Below are positions 8,821-16,570 of a stretch of DNA of 33,737 nt, piece by piece. The position numbers and the translations under genes are program-made. The stretch is taken from assembly GCA_028713245.1 (NCBI GenBank), contig JAQTOQ010000004.1, forward strand, positions 1-33,737, in the 5' to 3' direction. The notes beneath the pieces are model-generated. The model had not been told where the DNA came from. It ran no database searches and worked only from the letters and a program-made list of their open reading frames with translations. Positions within the stretch are counted from its first letter, which is position 1, and the number at the start of each line of letters is the position of its first letter. This DNA is from Sulfuricurvum sp. GTDB lineage: Bacteria; Campylobacterota; Campylobacteria; Campylobacterales; Sulfurimonadaceae.

Positions 8821-9609
8821 TTAACTAACCGCTTGCAATGCGCCATACGCCTCTTGCAAGAGCTTGAATTTTTCCGTGTATTTGTTGATGATTTCAGGGC
8901 TTTTCGTGTTAACGCGGTCCGGATGATACCGCTTTGCAAGCTGGCGATACCGTTTTTTCAAATCTTCGAGTTTACTGCCAACTGGAAGATCAAAAATAGC
9001 ATGATATCGAATCATTTTATCGATTTCATCGTTACTGTGTCCCCATCCTTTGTAGTTTCCATACAGCTTGCTCATAAACTCTTCATCATAGTTATAATTA
9101 ATCACATAATGGAGTACTTCACGTCGATTAAGTGCTTTTTCCAAACGTGCTTTGGCCGCAATTGAACTAACATCAATGTAAATTTGGTTGGAGGTATGAC
9201 TGGTTACGAGAGAAGACAATTGCTGTTTTAGGTAACGCATTATCCATCGGTTTTCTATCAAAAATGTAAGCTTAACGCGATTAGGACCAAATGCGAACAA
9301 TTCGATATCGACTTTTTCCGCTTTTCGATAAGGGATTTCTATACGTACCGCAGCACTACGGCACTTACGCAGTGAACGGCGGTAAAAAGGGTTAGCCAGG
9401 TCATTCGCTGTTGTGTAGCGATCGCTCAATGTATCAAGAAACTCTTCTTTTTGCTCCGCAGAACCTTCATTGTTCAGTACCAATACCCCATTGTCTAAAA
9501 AGAGGGTATTATGAATATGATGATCAAAAAATTCTTCCATCCACGGCTCTTCGAGGGTTTTTGACCCCCCTTGAACGAAGATAGCATTGTTGCGCAAAAC
9601 GACTCTCAT
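8821..9609 (-). CDS. Protein with C-terminal J domain (DnaJ-like)
   Basis: A 262-residue protein whose last about 60 residues form a J domain: DLPVGSKLEDLKKRYRQLAKRYHPDR contains the HPD motif that stimulates Hsp70 (DnaK) ATPase activity. The domain is C-terminal rather than N-terminal, and no Gly/Phe region or zinc-finger is present, so it is not DnaJ itself. The first about 190 residues are a mixed alpha/beta region of unknown function. The ORF track extends 28 codons further, into aguB; GGAGG six bases before the ATG at 9609 fixes the shorter start and removes that overlap. It ends back to back with the polymerase gene with no gap. Confidence 0.85.
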   Translation of the reverse strand: MRVVLRNNAIFVQGGSKTLEEPWMEEFFDHHIHNTLFLDNGVLVLNNEGSAEQKEEFLDTLSDRYTTANDLANPFYRRSLRKCRSAAVRIEIPYRKAEKVDIELFAFGPNRVKLTFLIENRWIMRYLKQQLSSLVTSHTSNQIYIDVSSIAAKARLEKALNRREVLHYVINYNYDEEFMSKLYGNYKGWGHSNDEIDKMIRYHAIFDLPVGSKLEDLKKRYRQLAKRYHPDRVNTKSPEIINKYTEKFKLLQEAYGALQAVS

Positions 9610-9665
9610 GACAACCTCCGCTCGTAGATTATTTACATAATCAAAGCAAAAAGTATTCCGTATAT

Positions 9666-10514
9666 TTATTTTTGTACAATTATTCCATAACACTCAGGAC
9701 GTCGATCGCCAATCAATCCCCAATAATGACGGTATTCACGGTTAGCTACAACGTCAAATTCACTGTACAATATCTCTTCTTGATCGCGTGAAGCAACAGC
9801 AACTTTTTTTCCCGTGTGATCGGTAATAAACGAACTACCATAAAATGTCAGCGTACAGCTCTCTCCTGCTTCCTCGCCAATACGGTTAGCAGCAATGACA
9901 GGAATAATATTGGCTGCACTGTGCCCCATTTGAACCCGCTGCCAATGCGATGCGGAATCTACACCAATTTCTGGCTCACTTCCTATTGCTGTAGGATAAA
10001 AAATCATATCCGCCCCCATGAGTGTCAAACAGCGTGCCGTTTCGGGAAACCACTGATCCCAACAAATGCCAACACCGACATTACCAAAAGCTGTTTTCCA
10101 TACTTTAAATCCCGTATCTCCAGGTTCAAAATAAAACTTCTCTTCGTATCCAGGGCCATCTGGGATATGTGTTTTTCGGTAATTTTCCATTACCACCCCA
10201 TCTGCATCGATCATTACAAGGGAGTTAAAGTATCGCTCACCTTCTTTCTCAAAATAGCTCAAAGGCAGGACAACGCCCAACTCTTTTGCTAATCCACTAA
10301 AATATGTGATCATAGGATGCCCTTCACGTTCCTGTGCCCATGAAAAATAACGCTGATTCCTATCTTTACAAAAGTAGTATCCCTCAAACAGTTCTGGAAT
10401 CAATACGACATTTGCACCATTTTGTGCGGCTTGGCGGACCATCATTTCGGCTTTATGGATATTCGCTTTTTTATCCTCGCACATTTGCATTTGAATCGCC
10501 GCTACTTTTACCAT
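9666..10514 (-). CDS. aguB: N-carbamoylputrescine amidase
   Basis: A nitrilase-superfamily enzyme of 282 residues that hydrolyses N-carbamoylputrescine to putrescine, CO2 and ammonia, the last step of the arginine decarboxylase/agmatine route to polyamines. The catalytic triad is visible: E41 (IPELFEG), K114 (YRKTHIPDG) and C151 (GICWDQWFPE). The long conserved tail with FYGSSFITD and HYWGLIGDRRPE matches AguB better than other nitrilases. GGAG precedes the ATG at 10514, and a TATAAT box lies at 10541-10546 on the minus strand. The J-domain gene follows after 56 bases and may be co-transcribed. Confidence 0.93.
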   Translation of the reverse strand: MVKVAAIQMQMCEDKKANIHKAEMMVRQAAQNGANVVLIPELFEGYYFCKDRNQRYFSWAQEREGHPMITYFSGLAKELGVVLPLSYFEKEGERYFNSLVMIDADGVVMENYRKTHIPDGPGYEEKFYFEPGDTGFKVWKTAFGNVGVGICWDQWFPETARCLTLMGADMIFYPTAIGSEPEIGVDSASHWQRVQMGHSAANIIPVIAANRIGEEAGESCTLTFYGSSFITDHTGKKVAVASRDQEEILYSEFDVVANREYRHYWGLIGDRRPECYGIIVQK

Positions 10515-10540
10515 ACCAATCTCCTATTCTTCTTCATCAA

Positions 10541-10546
10541 ATTATA
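10541..10546 (-). promoter_or_regulatory. Putative -10 box for aguB
   Basis: TATAAT on the minus strand, 27 bases upstream of the aguB ATG, in an AT-rich stretch (TTAGCTATAATTTG). No clear -35 box. Confidence 0.45.
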
Positions 10547-10572
10547 GCTAAGGACTTATAAAATCTTAAAAC

Positions 10573-10592
10573 GGAACGTGATATGCTATAAT
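10573..10592 (+). promoter_or_regulatory. Sigma54-type promoter overlapping an extended -10 box
   Basis: GGAACGTGATATGCT has GG at 10573-10574 and GC at 10585-10586 with exactly ten bases between, the -24/-12 spacing of sigma54 promoters; it also resembles the GGAA...TGCT form used for late flagellar genes in Campylobacter and Helicobacter. The GC is part of TGCTATAAT (10584-10592), an extended sigma70 -10 box with no good -35. The transcript would begin around 10598, leaving a leader of about 20 bases that includes AAAAGGGG. Confidence 0.6.
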
Positions 10593-10619
10593 CTATAGAT
10601 ATATACAAAAGGGGTTATT

Positions 10620-11318
10620 ATGCAGCTCAATACCCAATACCAAGCTCTTCCACAAATGAATGAGCAAAGCGTCAAACGAGATAAAACTTTGGACAAAATC
10701 GCGGCTGGACTCCAGCTGAGTATGGAAGACAGTGCATCACGTAGCATTGCTTCTTTGATGCAAAGTCAAATCGACACCTATTCCCAAGAGTTAATGAATA
10801 CTAATGACAGCATAGGGATGACACAAATTGCCGATGGAGCACTTTCAAACCTCTCCGAGCAAGCTCAAACGCTAAATGATCTAAGCATTCGAAGTAATAG
10901 TGCTGTTCTAAACAGTTCTAATCAACAAGCACTACAAGCTGAGTTTCAACGCACACAAACATCGATGCAGGACATTGTAGATACGACGTCTTATAATGAA
11001 AAGCCTCTGCTCGATAACAATGTCTCGCCAAAAAATCTTACCCTTGATAATCAGGACGCAATTTCTACTTATATGCAGACTCTGTCCTCTGTGCAAAGCG
11101 ATGTTGGTGCTGCTGCCAATAACTATGTCAGTCATGCCAATACATTACTAGAGCAGATCACACAAACATCTGCAGCAAAGAGTCAAATAGCAGATACCGA
11201 TGTGACAAAAGCGATCAGCGATTTCCAAAGCAGTAACCGAGTGCTGGACGCATCTGTTCTTGCATCTGCACATCAAACACAGTTCTTACGTGAATCCATT
11301 GGACGTTTATTGGGGTGA
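10620..11318 (+). CDS. Minimal flagellin-like protein (FlaC-like, no central domain)
   Basis: This 232-residue protein carries the conserved N- and C-terminal flagellin helices (D0/D1) and almost nothing between. The N-terminal part has KIAAGLQLSMEDSAS, TNDSIGMTQIADGALS and TTSYNEKPLLD, counterparts of the usual LSSGLRIN..DDAAG, NDGISL..AEGAL and T.FNG..LL. The C-terminal part has VGAAANNYVSHANTL and AAKSQIADTD. Normal flagellins have a variable D2/D3 domain between these ends. The layout matches C. jejuni FlaC (249 residues), a secreted flagellin-like protein that does not build the main filament. AAAAGGGG is five bases before the ATG. It stands alone between oppositely oriented genes. Either a minor filament subunit or an exported effector is possible. 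Confidence 0.85.
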   Translation: MQLNTQYQALPQMNEQSVKRDKTLDKIAAGLQLSMEDSASRSIASLMQSQIDTYSQELMNTNDSIGMTQIADGALSNLSEQAQTLNDLSIRSNSAVLNSSNQQALQAEFQRTQTSMQDIVDTTSYNEKPLLDNNVSPKNLTLDNQDAISTYMQTLSSVQSDVGAAANNYVSHANTLLEQITQTSAAKSQIADTDVTKAISDFQSSNRVLDASVLASAHQTQFLRESIGRLLG

Positions 11319-11330
11319 TTTTGTTGGAAT

Positions 11331-11355
11331 AAAGATCGAATTACATTCGGTCTTT
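11331..11355. terminator. Hairpin between convergent flagellin-like and argS genes
   Basis: AAAGATCGAA (11331-11340) pairs with TTCGGTCTTT (11346-11355), with one wobble and a 5-base loop that begins at the argS stop codon. It lies between convergent genes but is not followed by a strong T tract on either strand, so it is a weak bidirectional terminator at best. Confidence 0.4.
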
Positions 11356-12921
11356 GGCTTCGATTCCCAGAAGAGAAAACCCTGTTTTAAGAGAAAGAGC
11401 AACAACGAGAAGCAGCTTCAAAAGCTTTGCCTCATCTTCATTGCCAATAATTCTGGTATCATAGTAAAATTTATGCAGTTTTGCTGCCAGTGCTTTGAGG
11501 TAATCAGGAAGCTTTTGTGCCTGACGTGATTCAAACGCGTCATCAATAATTTCTGGTAGCAACAACGCTTCAAACAGCAATCCGTCCGCATCCACGCTTA
11601 ATCCATGCAATTTTGCCGCCATGATCGTATCTATACTCATCTCGCTTTTTGCAATCAACGTTTGGATACGAGCATGTGCGTATTGTACGTAATAAACAGG
11701 GTTTGAGCTGTCTTGGCGCTTGAGTTCTTCGATGTCAAATTCCAACGCCGTGTCGCACTTTTTCGATGCAAACATAAAGCGTAGAGCATCTGAACCGATC
11801 TCCTCAACAACATCGCTCATGAGAATTACTGTTCCCGCACGCTTAGACATTTTAAACGGCTCGCCGTCTTTGAGAAGACTCACCATCTGAGAAAGCAATA
11901 CTTCGAGTTTCCCCGAGTTATACCCTAGGAAATTAATCGCAGCATTCACACGAGCGATGTAACCGTGATGATCTGCACCCCAAATATTGATGTAGTGATC
12001 GAAACCGCGCTCAAACTTCTGATTATGGTAGATTATATCGCCCGCGAGATACGTTGGACGACCATCATCACGCACGACAACACGATCATGATCATCGCCA
12101 AAGCCTGAAGATTTGATAAATGTTTTTCCCTCATTACGGTAAACACCCTCTCCCATCTTCGCCATGACGCGATCCCATTCATCGTACAAAGAAGCTTCAC
12201 CGACAAAAGTATCAAAATGAACTTTGACACTTGCTAAATCGTCAACGATAAGTGCGAGAATTTTGTCTTTTGCCCATAGTGCCAACTCTTTTTGGCGACT
12301 TTCATCATACAGTGCCGCCTCTCCAAATTCAGCTACCGCTTCTTTGGCTAAATCGCTCAAGTAGTCACCACGGTAATATTTTTCAGGCCACTCAACACTC
12401 TCACCAAGCAATGAACTACGCCCTTCAAGCTGTAAAGAAACACCAAGTAAGTCGATTTGGTTTCCCGCATCATTGACATAATATTCTGCCGTGATATCGT
12501 ATCCCAAATGACGGCCCAATCGCAACATGGTATCGCCGTAAACCGCACCGCGCGCATGCCCAATATGTAATGGTCCTGTCGGATTGGCACTCACGAATTC
12601 TAAAAGAATCGATCCCGTTTTGTTGCCGCTGCCAAACTGCTCACCGTGAGACAGCGCCCATGTGGCGTACTCATCCAAAAATGTTTCAGAGAGACGAAAA
12701 TTAATATATCCCTTAACCGATTCAACTGCGGTAAATATTGCATCTTCACCAAATGAAGAGGCGAGTTCTTCTGCAATAGCCATGGGAGATTGTCTGAGTT
12801 CTTTTGCGAGAGAAAAAGCAATAGGAGTGGCGAAATGGCCAAAAGAACGATCTCTTGGCTTTTCGAGGATAACGTCGTAATTTAATTTGTCGCGTAAAAA
12901 CGCAGCTACTCTTTGCTTCAA
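11341..12921 (-). CDS. argS: Arginyl-tRNA synthetase
   Basis: A class I aminoacyl-tRNA synthetase of 526 residues that charges tRNA-Arg. The SANPTGPLHIGHARG block has HIGH at 119-122. KMSKRAGT at 357-363 is the KMSKS loop, and a C-terminal helical anticodon-binding domain with YVQYAHARIQ follows. The start must be TTG at 12921: the frame is closed by the tatA stop codon (TAA GTC TTG) and the next Met is far inside the conserved N-terminal domain. No clear Shine-Dalgarno precedes it, so it probably relies on coupling from tatA, which ends 3 bases upstream. It is last in the conserved rpsB-to-argS block. Confidence 0.96.
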   Translation of the reverse strand: MKQRVAAFLRDKLNYDVILEKPRDRSFGHFATPIAFSLAKELRQSPMAIAEELASSFGEDAIFTAVESVKGYINFRLSETFLDEYATWALSHGEQFGSGNKTGSILLEFVSANPTGPLHIGHARGAVYGDTMLRLGRHLGYDITAEYYVNDAGNQIDLLGVSLQLEGRSSLLGESVEWPEKYYRGDYLSDLAKEAVAEFGEAALYDESRQKELALWAKDKILALIVDDLASVKVHFDTFVGEASLYDEWDRVMAKMGEGVYRNEGKTFIKSSGFGDDHDRVVVRDDGRPTYLAGDIIYHNQKFERGFDHYINIWGADHHGYIARVNAAINFLGYNSGKLEVLLSQMVSLLKDGEPFKMSKRAGTVILMSDVVEEIGSDALRFMFASKKCDTALEFDIEELKRQDSSNPVYYVQYAHARIQTLIAKSEMSIDTIMAAKLHGLSVDADGLLFEALLLPEIIDDAFESRQAQKLPDYLKALAAKLHKFYYDTRIIGNEDEAKLLKLLLVVALSLKTGFSLLGIEAKDRM

Positions 12922-12924
12922 GAC

Positions 12925-13179
12925 TTACGCTTGCTTGGTAGTTTCTTGAACAGGCTCTGCGTGTACTGTAGTGACATTTTCCACTTGCTTTGGAGCTTCA
13001 GGAGTTGCACTGGCTGTAGGAGGAGGCGGTGGCGCGGTATCCTCATCATTCATCTCTTTTTTGAATCCACGGATTCCTTGACCGATACTTTTTGCAAGAT
13101 CGGGGATTTTCTTCGCACCGAAAAGCAACACAACTATTCCGAAAATTAACAGTAATTCTGACCCACTAGGCATTGCCAT
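12925..13179 (-). CDS. tatA: Sec-independent (Tat) translocase subunit TatA
   Basis: TatA oligomerises to form the pathway that moves folded, often cofactor-containing proteins across the inner membrane. The 84-residue product has the family form: a short N terminus, one transmembrane helix (SELLLIFGIVVLLFG), the hinge AKKIPDLAKSIGQGIRGFKKE forming the amphipathic helix, and a disordered Pro-rich tail (APPPPPTASATPEAP). The ORF track begins 31 codons earlier, but AAAAGGA about nine bases before the ATG at 13179 and the family's usual N terminus fix the shorter start. It sits between gmk and argS as in Helicobacter and Campylobacter. Confidence 0.93.
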   Translation of the reverse strand: MAMPSGSELLLIFGIVVLLFGAKKIPDLAKSIGQGIRGFKKEMNDEDTAPPPPPTASATPEAPKQVENVTTVHAEPVQETTKQA

Positions 13180-13253
13180 ATTCAAACATCCTTTTCTAAG
13201 AAATTTAATAAGATAGTATAACGGCTCATTGCTGTAATCGTCCTTATAAACAA

Positions 13254-13877
13254 CTAGGCTTGCGCTTCCCACATTTGTATAAATTCATTGATATGCAAGG
13301 TCGGAATTTTCATCCGCGCGGCTTTTGCAATCGACACCAAAACTTCTGCTGCATCCGCTAGCTCATCATTCACAATCAGATAATCATACTCACTGATGCG
13401 CTGCACTTCACGTTTTGCCATTTCAAGACGATTTGCAATAACCTCAACGCTGTCGGTTGAACGGCTCACCAATCTATCTTTTAGCTCTTTGAGTGTCGGC
13501 GTGGTAATAAATACAGAGGTTGTGATATCCCCTAATCTGCTTTGTACTGCATCATTGCCCTGTACATCGATATCAAAGATAATGAGCTTACCTTCTTTAA
13601 GTGCTTTCTTAACAGGGGCCAGAGAAGTACCATAATGATTCCCATGAACCACTGCATATTCCAAGAACATCTCTGCTTCGATATCTTGGGCAAATACCTC
13701 TTCACTTACAAAATGATAGTGTACACCATCTATTTCGCCCTCACGAATAGGGCGTGTGGTGGTAGAAATCGAAAAATAAGTAGGCCCGATATCATCTATT
13801 ATTTTATTAATCAATGAGCTTTTACCCGCCCCGCTAGGACCCGATAAAACTAAGACAGCCCCGCTTTTTCGATTCAC
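13254..13877 (-). CDS. gmk: Guanylate kinase
   Basis: Phosphorylates GMP to GDP using ATP, a step in GTP and dGTP supply. The 207-residue protein has the P loop GPSGAGKS at 13-20 and the GMP-binding region STTTRPIREGEIDGVHYHF, followed by the IFDIDVQGNDAV segment. Its length is normal. The start is GTG and overlaps the stop of the upstream acidic gene as GTGA (4 bases), so translation is coupled. Gene order chePep-gmk-tatA-argS is shared with H. pylori (HP0322-HP0319) as I recall it. Confidence 0.96.
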   Translation of the reverse strand: MNRKSGAVLVLSGPSGAGKSSLINKIIDDIGPTYFSISTTTRPIREGEIDGVHYHFVSEEVFAQDIEAEMFLEYAVVHGNHYGTSLAPVKKALKEGKLIIFDIDVQGNDAVQSRLGDITTSVFITTPTLKELKDRLVSRSTDSVEVIANRLEMAKREVQRISEYDYLIVNDELADAAEVLVSIAKAARMKIPTLHINEFIQMWEAQA

Positions 13878-15253
13878 TTCTCGTTCCCGAAATTGATATT
13901 GATATTAATACTAAGACCCTTCAACGTTTTAGCAACTTCTTCATTAGACAGTGCCTTGAGAAGTGCCTGAAGCGCATCCATTCCCTCGGCTGGTGTTCCA
14001 TGATGTTGCGCTACTGGTTTCAATGCAGTTGATACGTCAGTATCAATATCTTCTAACTCATTGTCCAACTCGACAACAGAAGATTCTCCCATGGCTTCAC
14101 TCAGCGCTTCTGCGTCCAATGATGAGTGACTACCATGTCCGATACGTACTTCTGGCTCTTCTTCTTCGACTTCTTCACCAATAGCGAGCTTAATATCGCG
14201 CTCACTTAGACCATCAAGCTCCCCAAATCCTTCAAAATCTCCCATATCAACGCCATCGAGTCCTTGTGCTAAATCTTCGATTCCTAACTCTTCAACCGCT
14301 TCTTGTATTTGCTGTTCAAGTTCACCGAATTCATCATCGCTAAGGGCATCATCCGTTACCTCTTGGGATAAACTCTCTTCATCTTCATCTAGCCCTTCCA
14401 ATAAAAGAGCATCTAAATCGTCTATCTCATCAGCAACTTCTGCCGCTTGAGGCTCAGGGGCTTCCTCTTCATCCATGCCCATTAAATCATCTAAAGATCC
14501 CAATAAATCATCGTCAAAAGCTTCCTCAATAGGCGCTGGCTTCGCAACCTCATCATCAAGACTCAAGAGTTCTTCATCAAAATCAAATTCATCCATCGCA
14601 TCGTCCAGCTCATGCTCTGGGTTTTTCACTTCAAGCGCTTGCAAAATATTATCATCCAATGATCCAAGCAAGTCTTCATCCTCGATGTCAAAGTTATCAG
14701 TCTCATCAAGCAGCCCTTGAAGCTCTTGCACTTCTTCATGATCCAATACATTGGTTTTTGCTACAAAGGCATCTTCTTCATCTTCGATATCAAAATCATC
14801 CAAATTCAAATCATCGTCCAAATTGGTGATGTCAAATCCTTTCTCTTTCTTATCATCTTCCAAAGTATCATCAAGCACAAAGGCTTTTTCGATGTCAGAT
14901 GTTCGTGGCTCAGCCACTTCTTGAACAGAGGGTATTATATCTTTAACAATTTGAGAAAAGAGATCCACTAAGTCTGTCGGTAAAAAAGGTTTATTTATCA
15001 CTTTGTCAAATCCGGCAGGGATCGCATTGCCACGAGTCGCCATCAATAATGAGGTTTTATACTGAATTTTTTCTTTTAAGGCTCTCATGGCCTCATCACT
15101 GTAATGTGCATCGTCGACGATGAGCAGATCATAAGCATCCTCTTCTGCTTCATCCACAGACCAAATAACACTCAAATCATCTTTTGTTTTTTGCGCACTC
15201 AACGCTACTAGTTTGCGTACAACCGGATTATCATTCAACAACAAAATTTTCAT
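13874..15253 (-). CDS. chePep: ChePep-like acidic protein with receiver-like N-terminal domain
   Basis: A 459-residue protein in three parts. Residues 1-100 resemble a CheY-type receiver: N7-D8 at the first strand end, D47/D48 in LLIVDDAHYSD, T73 and K88 (INKPF). Residues about 105-400 are an Asp/Glu-rich low-complexity region with recurring units such as LLGSLDD (twice) and LLSLDDE. The last about 35 residues (MDALQALLKALSNEEVAKTL) are non-acidic and helical. This architecture, directly upstream of gmk-tatA-argS, matches H. pylori HP0322 ('poly-E-rich protein', named ChePep), which localises to the flagellar pole and affects chemotaxis, and C. jejuni Cj1178c. The linkage to fliR agrees with a role near the flagellar motor. 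The start is ATG with GAGAGG upstream. Confidence 0.85.
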   Translation of the reverse strand: MKILLLNDNPVVRKLVALSAQKTKDDLSVIWSVDEAEEDAYDLLIVDDAHYSDEAMRALKEKIQYKTSLLMATRGNAIPAGFDKVINKPFLPTDLVDLFSQIVKDIIPSVQEVAEPRTSDIEKAFVLDDTLEDDKKEKGFDITNLDDDLNLDDFDIEDEEDAFVAKTNVLDHEEVQELQGLLDETDNFDIEDEDLLGSLDDNILQALEVKNPEHELDDAMDEFDFDEELLSLDDEVAKPAPIEEAFDDDLLGSLDDLMGMDEEEAPEPQAAEVADEIDDLDALLLEGLDEDEESLSQEVTDDALSDDEFGELEQQIQEAVEELGIEDLAQGLDGVDMGDFEGFGELDGLSERDIKLAIGEEVEEEEPEVRIGHGSHSSLDAEALSEAMGESSVVELDNELEDIDTDVSTALKPVAQHHGTPAEGMDALQALLKALSNEEVAKTLKGLSINININFGNEK

Positions 15254-15281
15254 AATACGCCAAACCTCTCTTGCTTTACTA

Positions 15282-15310
15282 TTGCATCACTGTGCACTAC
15301 ATGGTATGAT
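15282..15310 (+). promoter_or_regulatory. Sigma70-type promoter of the NucT-like gene
   Basis: TTGCAT at 15282-15287 and TATGAT at 15305-15310 are separated by 17 bases, optimal spacing. Transcription would start near 15317, about 14 bases before the ATG at 15331, in an A-rich leader with no Shine-Dalgarno. Confidence 0.6.
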
Positions 15311-15330
15311 TGTAACTAAAAATAAATAAA

Positions 15331-15813
15331 ATGATAAAATTAATCACCCTAATTCTTACAATTACCGTTTCAAATGCCAACATTTTTCCATTTTTGCTCC
15401 CGGATGAAGGGAGCCATTTTAATCATTATCTTCAAGTATTACTCAAAAATGCTCAAAAAGAGATTATTATAGTGACCTCTTCGATGGATTATCCCTCATT
15501 AAACAAAAATATTATTCACTCCCTTTCTCATGGAGGGCATCTCACTATTATTGCTTCCAAGCAATCAGGAGACCCTCTACGCCTTATCGCATATGAGGGT
15601 GTAACTCTTTATGCGTATGCGCCTCGTGCCATTGCTGATACTCTTATTCTCATCGACAATACCCATGTTTGTCATCTATCCGGATCGCTTGATGAAAAAA
15701 GTTTGGGAGACACTGTTTCACATGTATGGTGCAGTGATGAATCATCCCTTATTCTTTCAACACAAAAACAAATCACGACATTACTAAAACGCTCGAAACC
15801 CTATTTACAGTAA
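15331..15813 (+). CDS. NucT-like phospholipase D-fold protein lacking the catalytic HxK
   Basis: A 160-residue exported protein: MIKLITLILTITVSNA is a Sec-type signal. The body matches single-motif PLD-family nucleases (Nuc/NucT): EIIIVTSSMDYPSLNKNII, GGHLTIIASKQSGDPL, then the motif region ending in SGSLDE. In active enzymes the motif is HxKxxxxD followed by GS; here it reads ADTLILID...SGS, so the His and Lys are replaced by Ala and Thr while the Asp and the GS survive. In H. pylori the active homologue NucT (HP0323) lies beside chePep, and the position is the same here. The frame is intact, so this is not an obvious pseudogene. Possible roles are DNA binding or a structural partner. It overlaps the end of fliR by 9 bases, converging. 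Confidence 0.7.
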   Translation: MIKLITLILTITVSNANIFPFLLPDEGSHFNHYLQVLLKNAQKEIIIVTSSMDYPSLNKNIIHSLSHGGHLTIIASKQSGDPLRLIAYEGVTLYAYAPRAIADTLILIDNTHVCHLSGSLDEKSLGDTVSHVWCSDESSLILSTQKQITTLLKRSKPYLQ

Positions 15814-16569
15814 TTTTTCCAAAAAATTATACGCGCTTTGCATTTGCGATGTGACAATCATCATCGTTGCAGACAGCGTTGCCATCAATACCAAAAAGGC
15901 TACACCGATTTTAATCGGCATACCGATAACCAACAAGTTAAACTGAGGCATTGTTTTCATTAACATCCCAAAAATGACGTCTGCTAACATTGAGAGTGCA
16001 GTAATCGGGAATGCTATCATAAACCCTACGACAAACATGTTCATCATACCGTGCATGATATAGCGAAATAACTCAGGAGTCACCATAAATCCACCTAATG
16101 GAACGGTTGCAATCGATGCAGAAGCCAAAAGTATGATCCAATGATGTAAATCAGCCGCCAATAAAATCATCAATGCTATCAACGAGAGAAATTGATTCAC
16201 AATCGGCATCGAAACACCCGATTGTGGATCGATGGCAGACGCCAATGAAAACCCCATCATAAACGATATCTGTCCGCCAGCAAAAGTAATTACATGATAT
16301 GCCAATTGTAAAATAATCCCAACTGCTAGCCCAAACAGCATCTCTCCCAATATGGCAACCGTCATCGTCAACGAGTCTAGCGGTATTTGCAATGCTGGAA
16401 GAGAATCAAAAAAGACAACTGTAAAGAAGAATGCCATAGCAGCTTTAAGGGACATCGGTATATTGGCATGTGAAAAAATTGGAACTGCCATAAACAAAGA
16501 GCTAAAACGAACAAATAACAAAATAAAGGCAGCCGTTCGACCTTCGCTAAACAGTTGCGCCCATTCCAT
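15805..16569 (-). CDS. fliR: Flagellar type III export protein FliR
   Basis: FliR is part of the FliPQR export gate, the channel at the centre of the flagellar basal body through which rod, hook and filament proteins leave the cell. The 254-residue protein is very hydrophobic with about six membrane segments. It begins with the typical MEWAQLFSEGRTAAFILLFVRF and contains GGQISFMMGFSLASAIDPQSG, a family signature. Its start lies one base after the stop of the ABC ATPase gene. Placement next to chePep matches C. jejuni Cj1179c. Confidence 0.94.
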   Translation of the reverse strand: MEWAQLFSEGRTAAFILLFVRFSSLFMAVPIFSHANIPMSLKAAMAFFFTVVFFDSLPALQIPLDSLTMTVAILGEMLFGLAVGIILQLAYHVITFAGGQISFMMGFSLASAIDPQSGVSMPIVNQFLSLIALMILLAADLHHWIILLASASIATVPLGGFMVTPELFRYIMHGMMNMFVVGFMIAFPITALSMLADVIFGMLMKTMPQFNLLVIGMPIKIGVAFLVLMATLSATMMIVTSQMQSAYNFLEKLL

Positions 16570-16570
16570 A

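Noticed and set aside
9610-9693. Overlap of the J-domain gene with aguB
   Set aside because: GGAGG before the ATG at 9609 gives a start that leaves a 56-base gap; the extension has no ribosome site.
14475-14720. Ser/Lys-rich 81-residue plus-strand ORF
   Set aside because: Antisense of the Asp/Glu repeat region of chePep; its apparent low complexity is a mirror of those codons.
15331-15813. Calling the NucT-like gene a pseudogene
   Set aside because: The catalytic residues are changed but the frame, signal peptide and promoter are intact, so it is listed as a gene.
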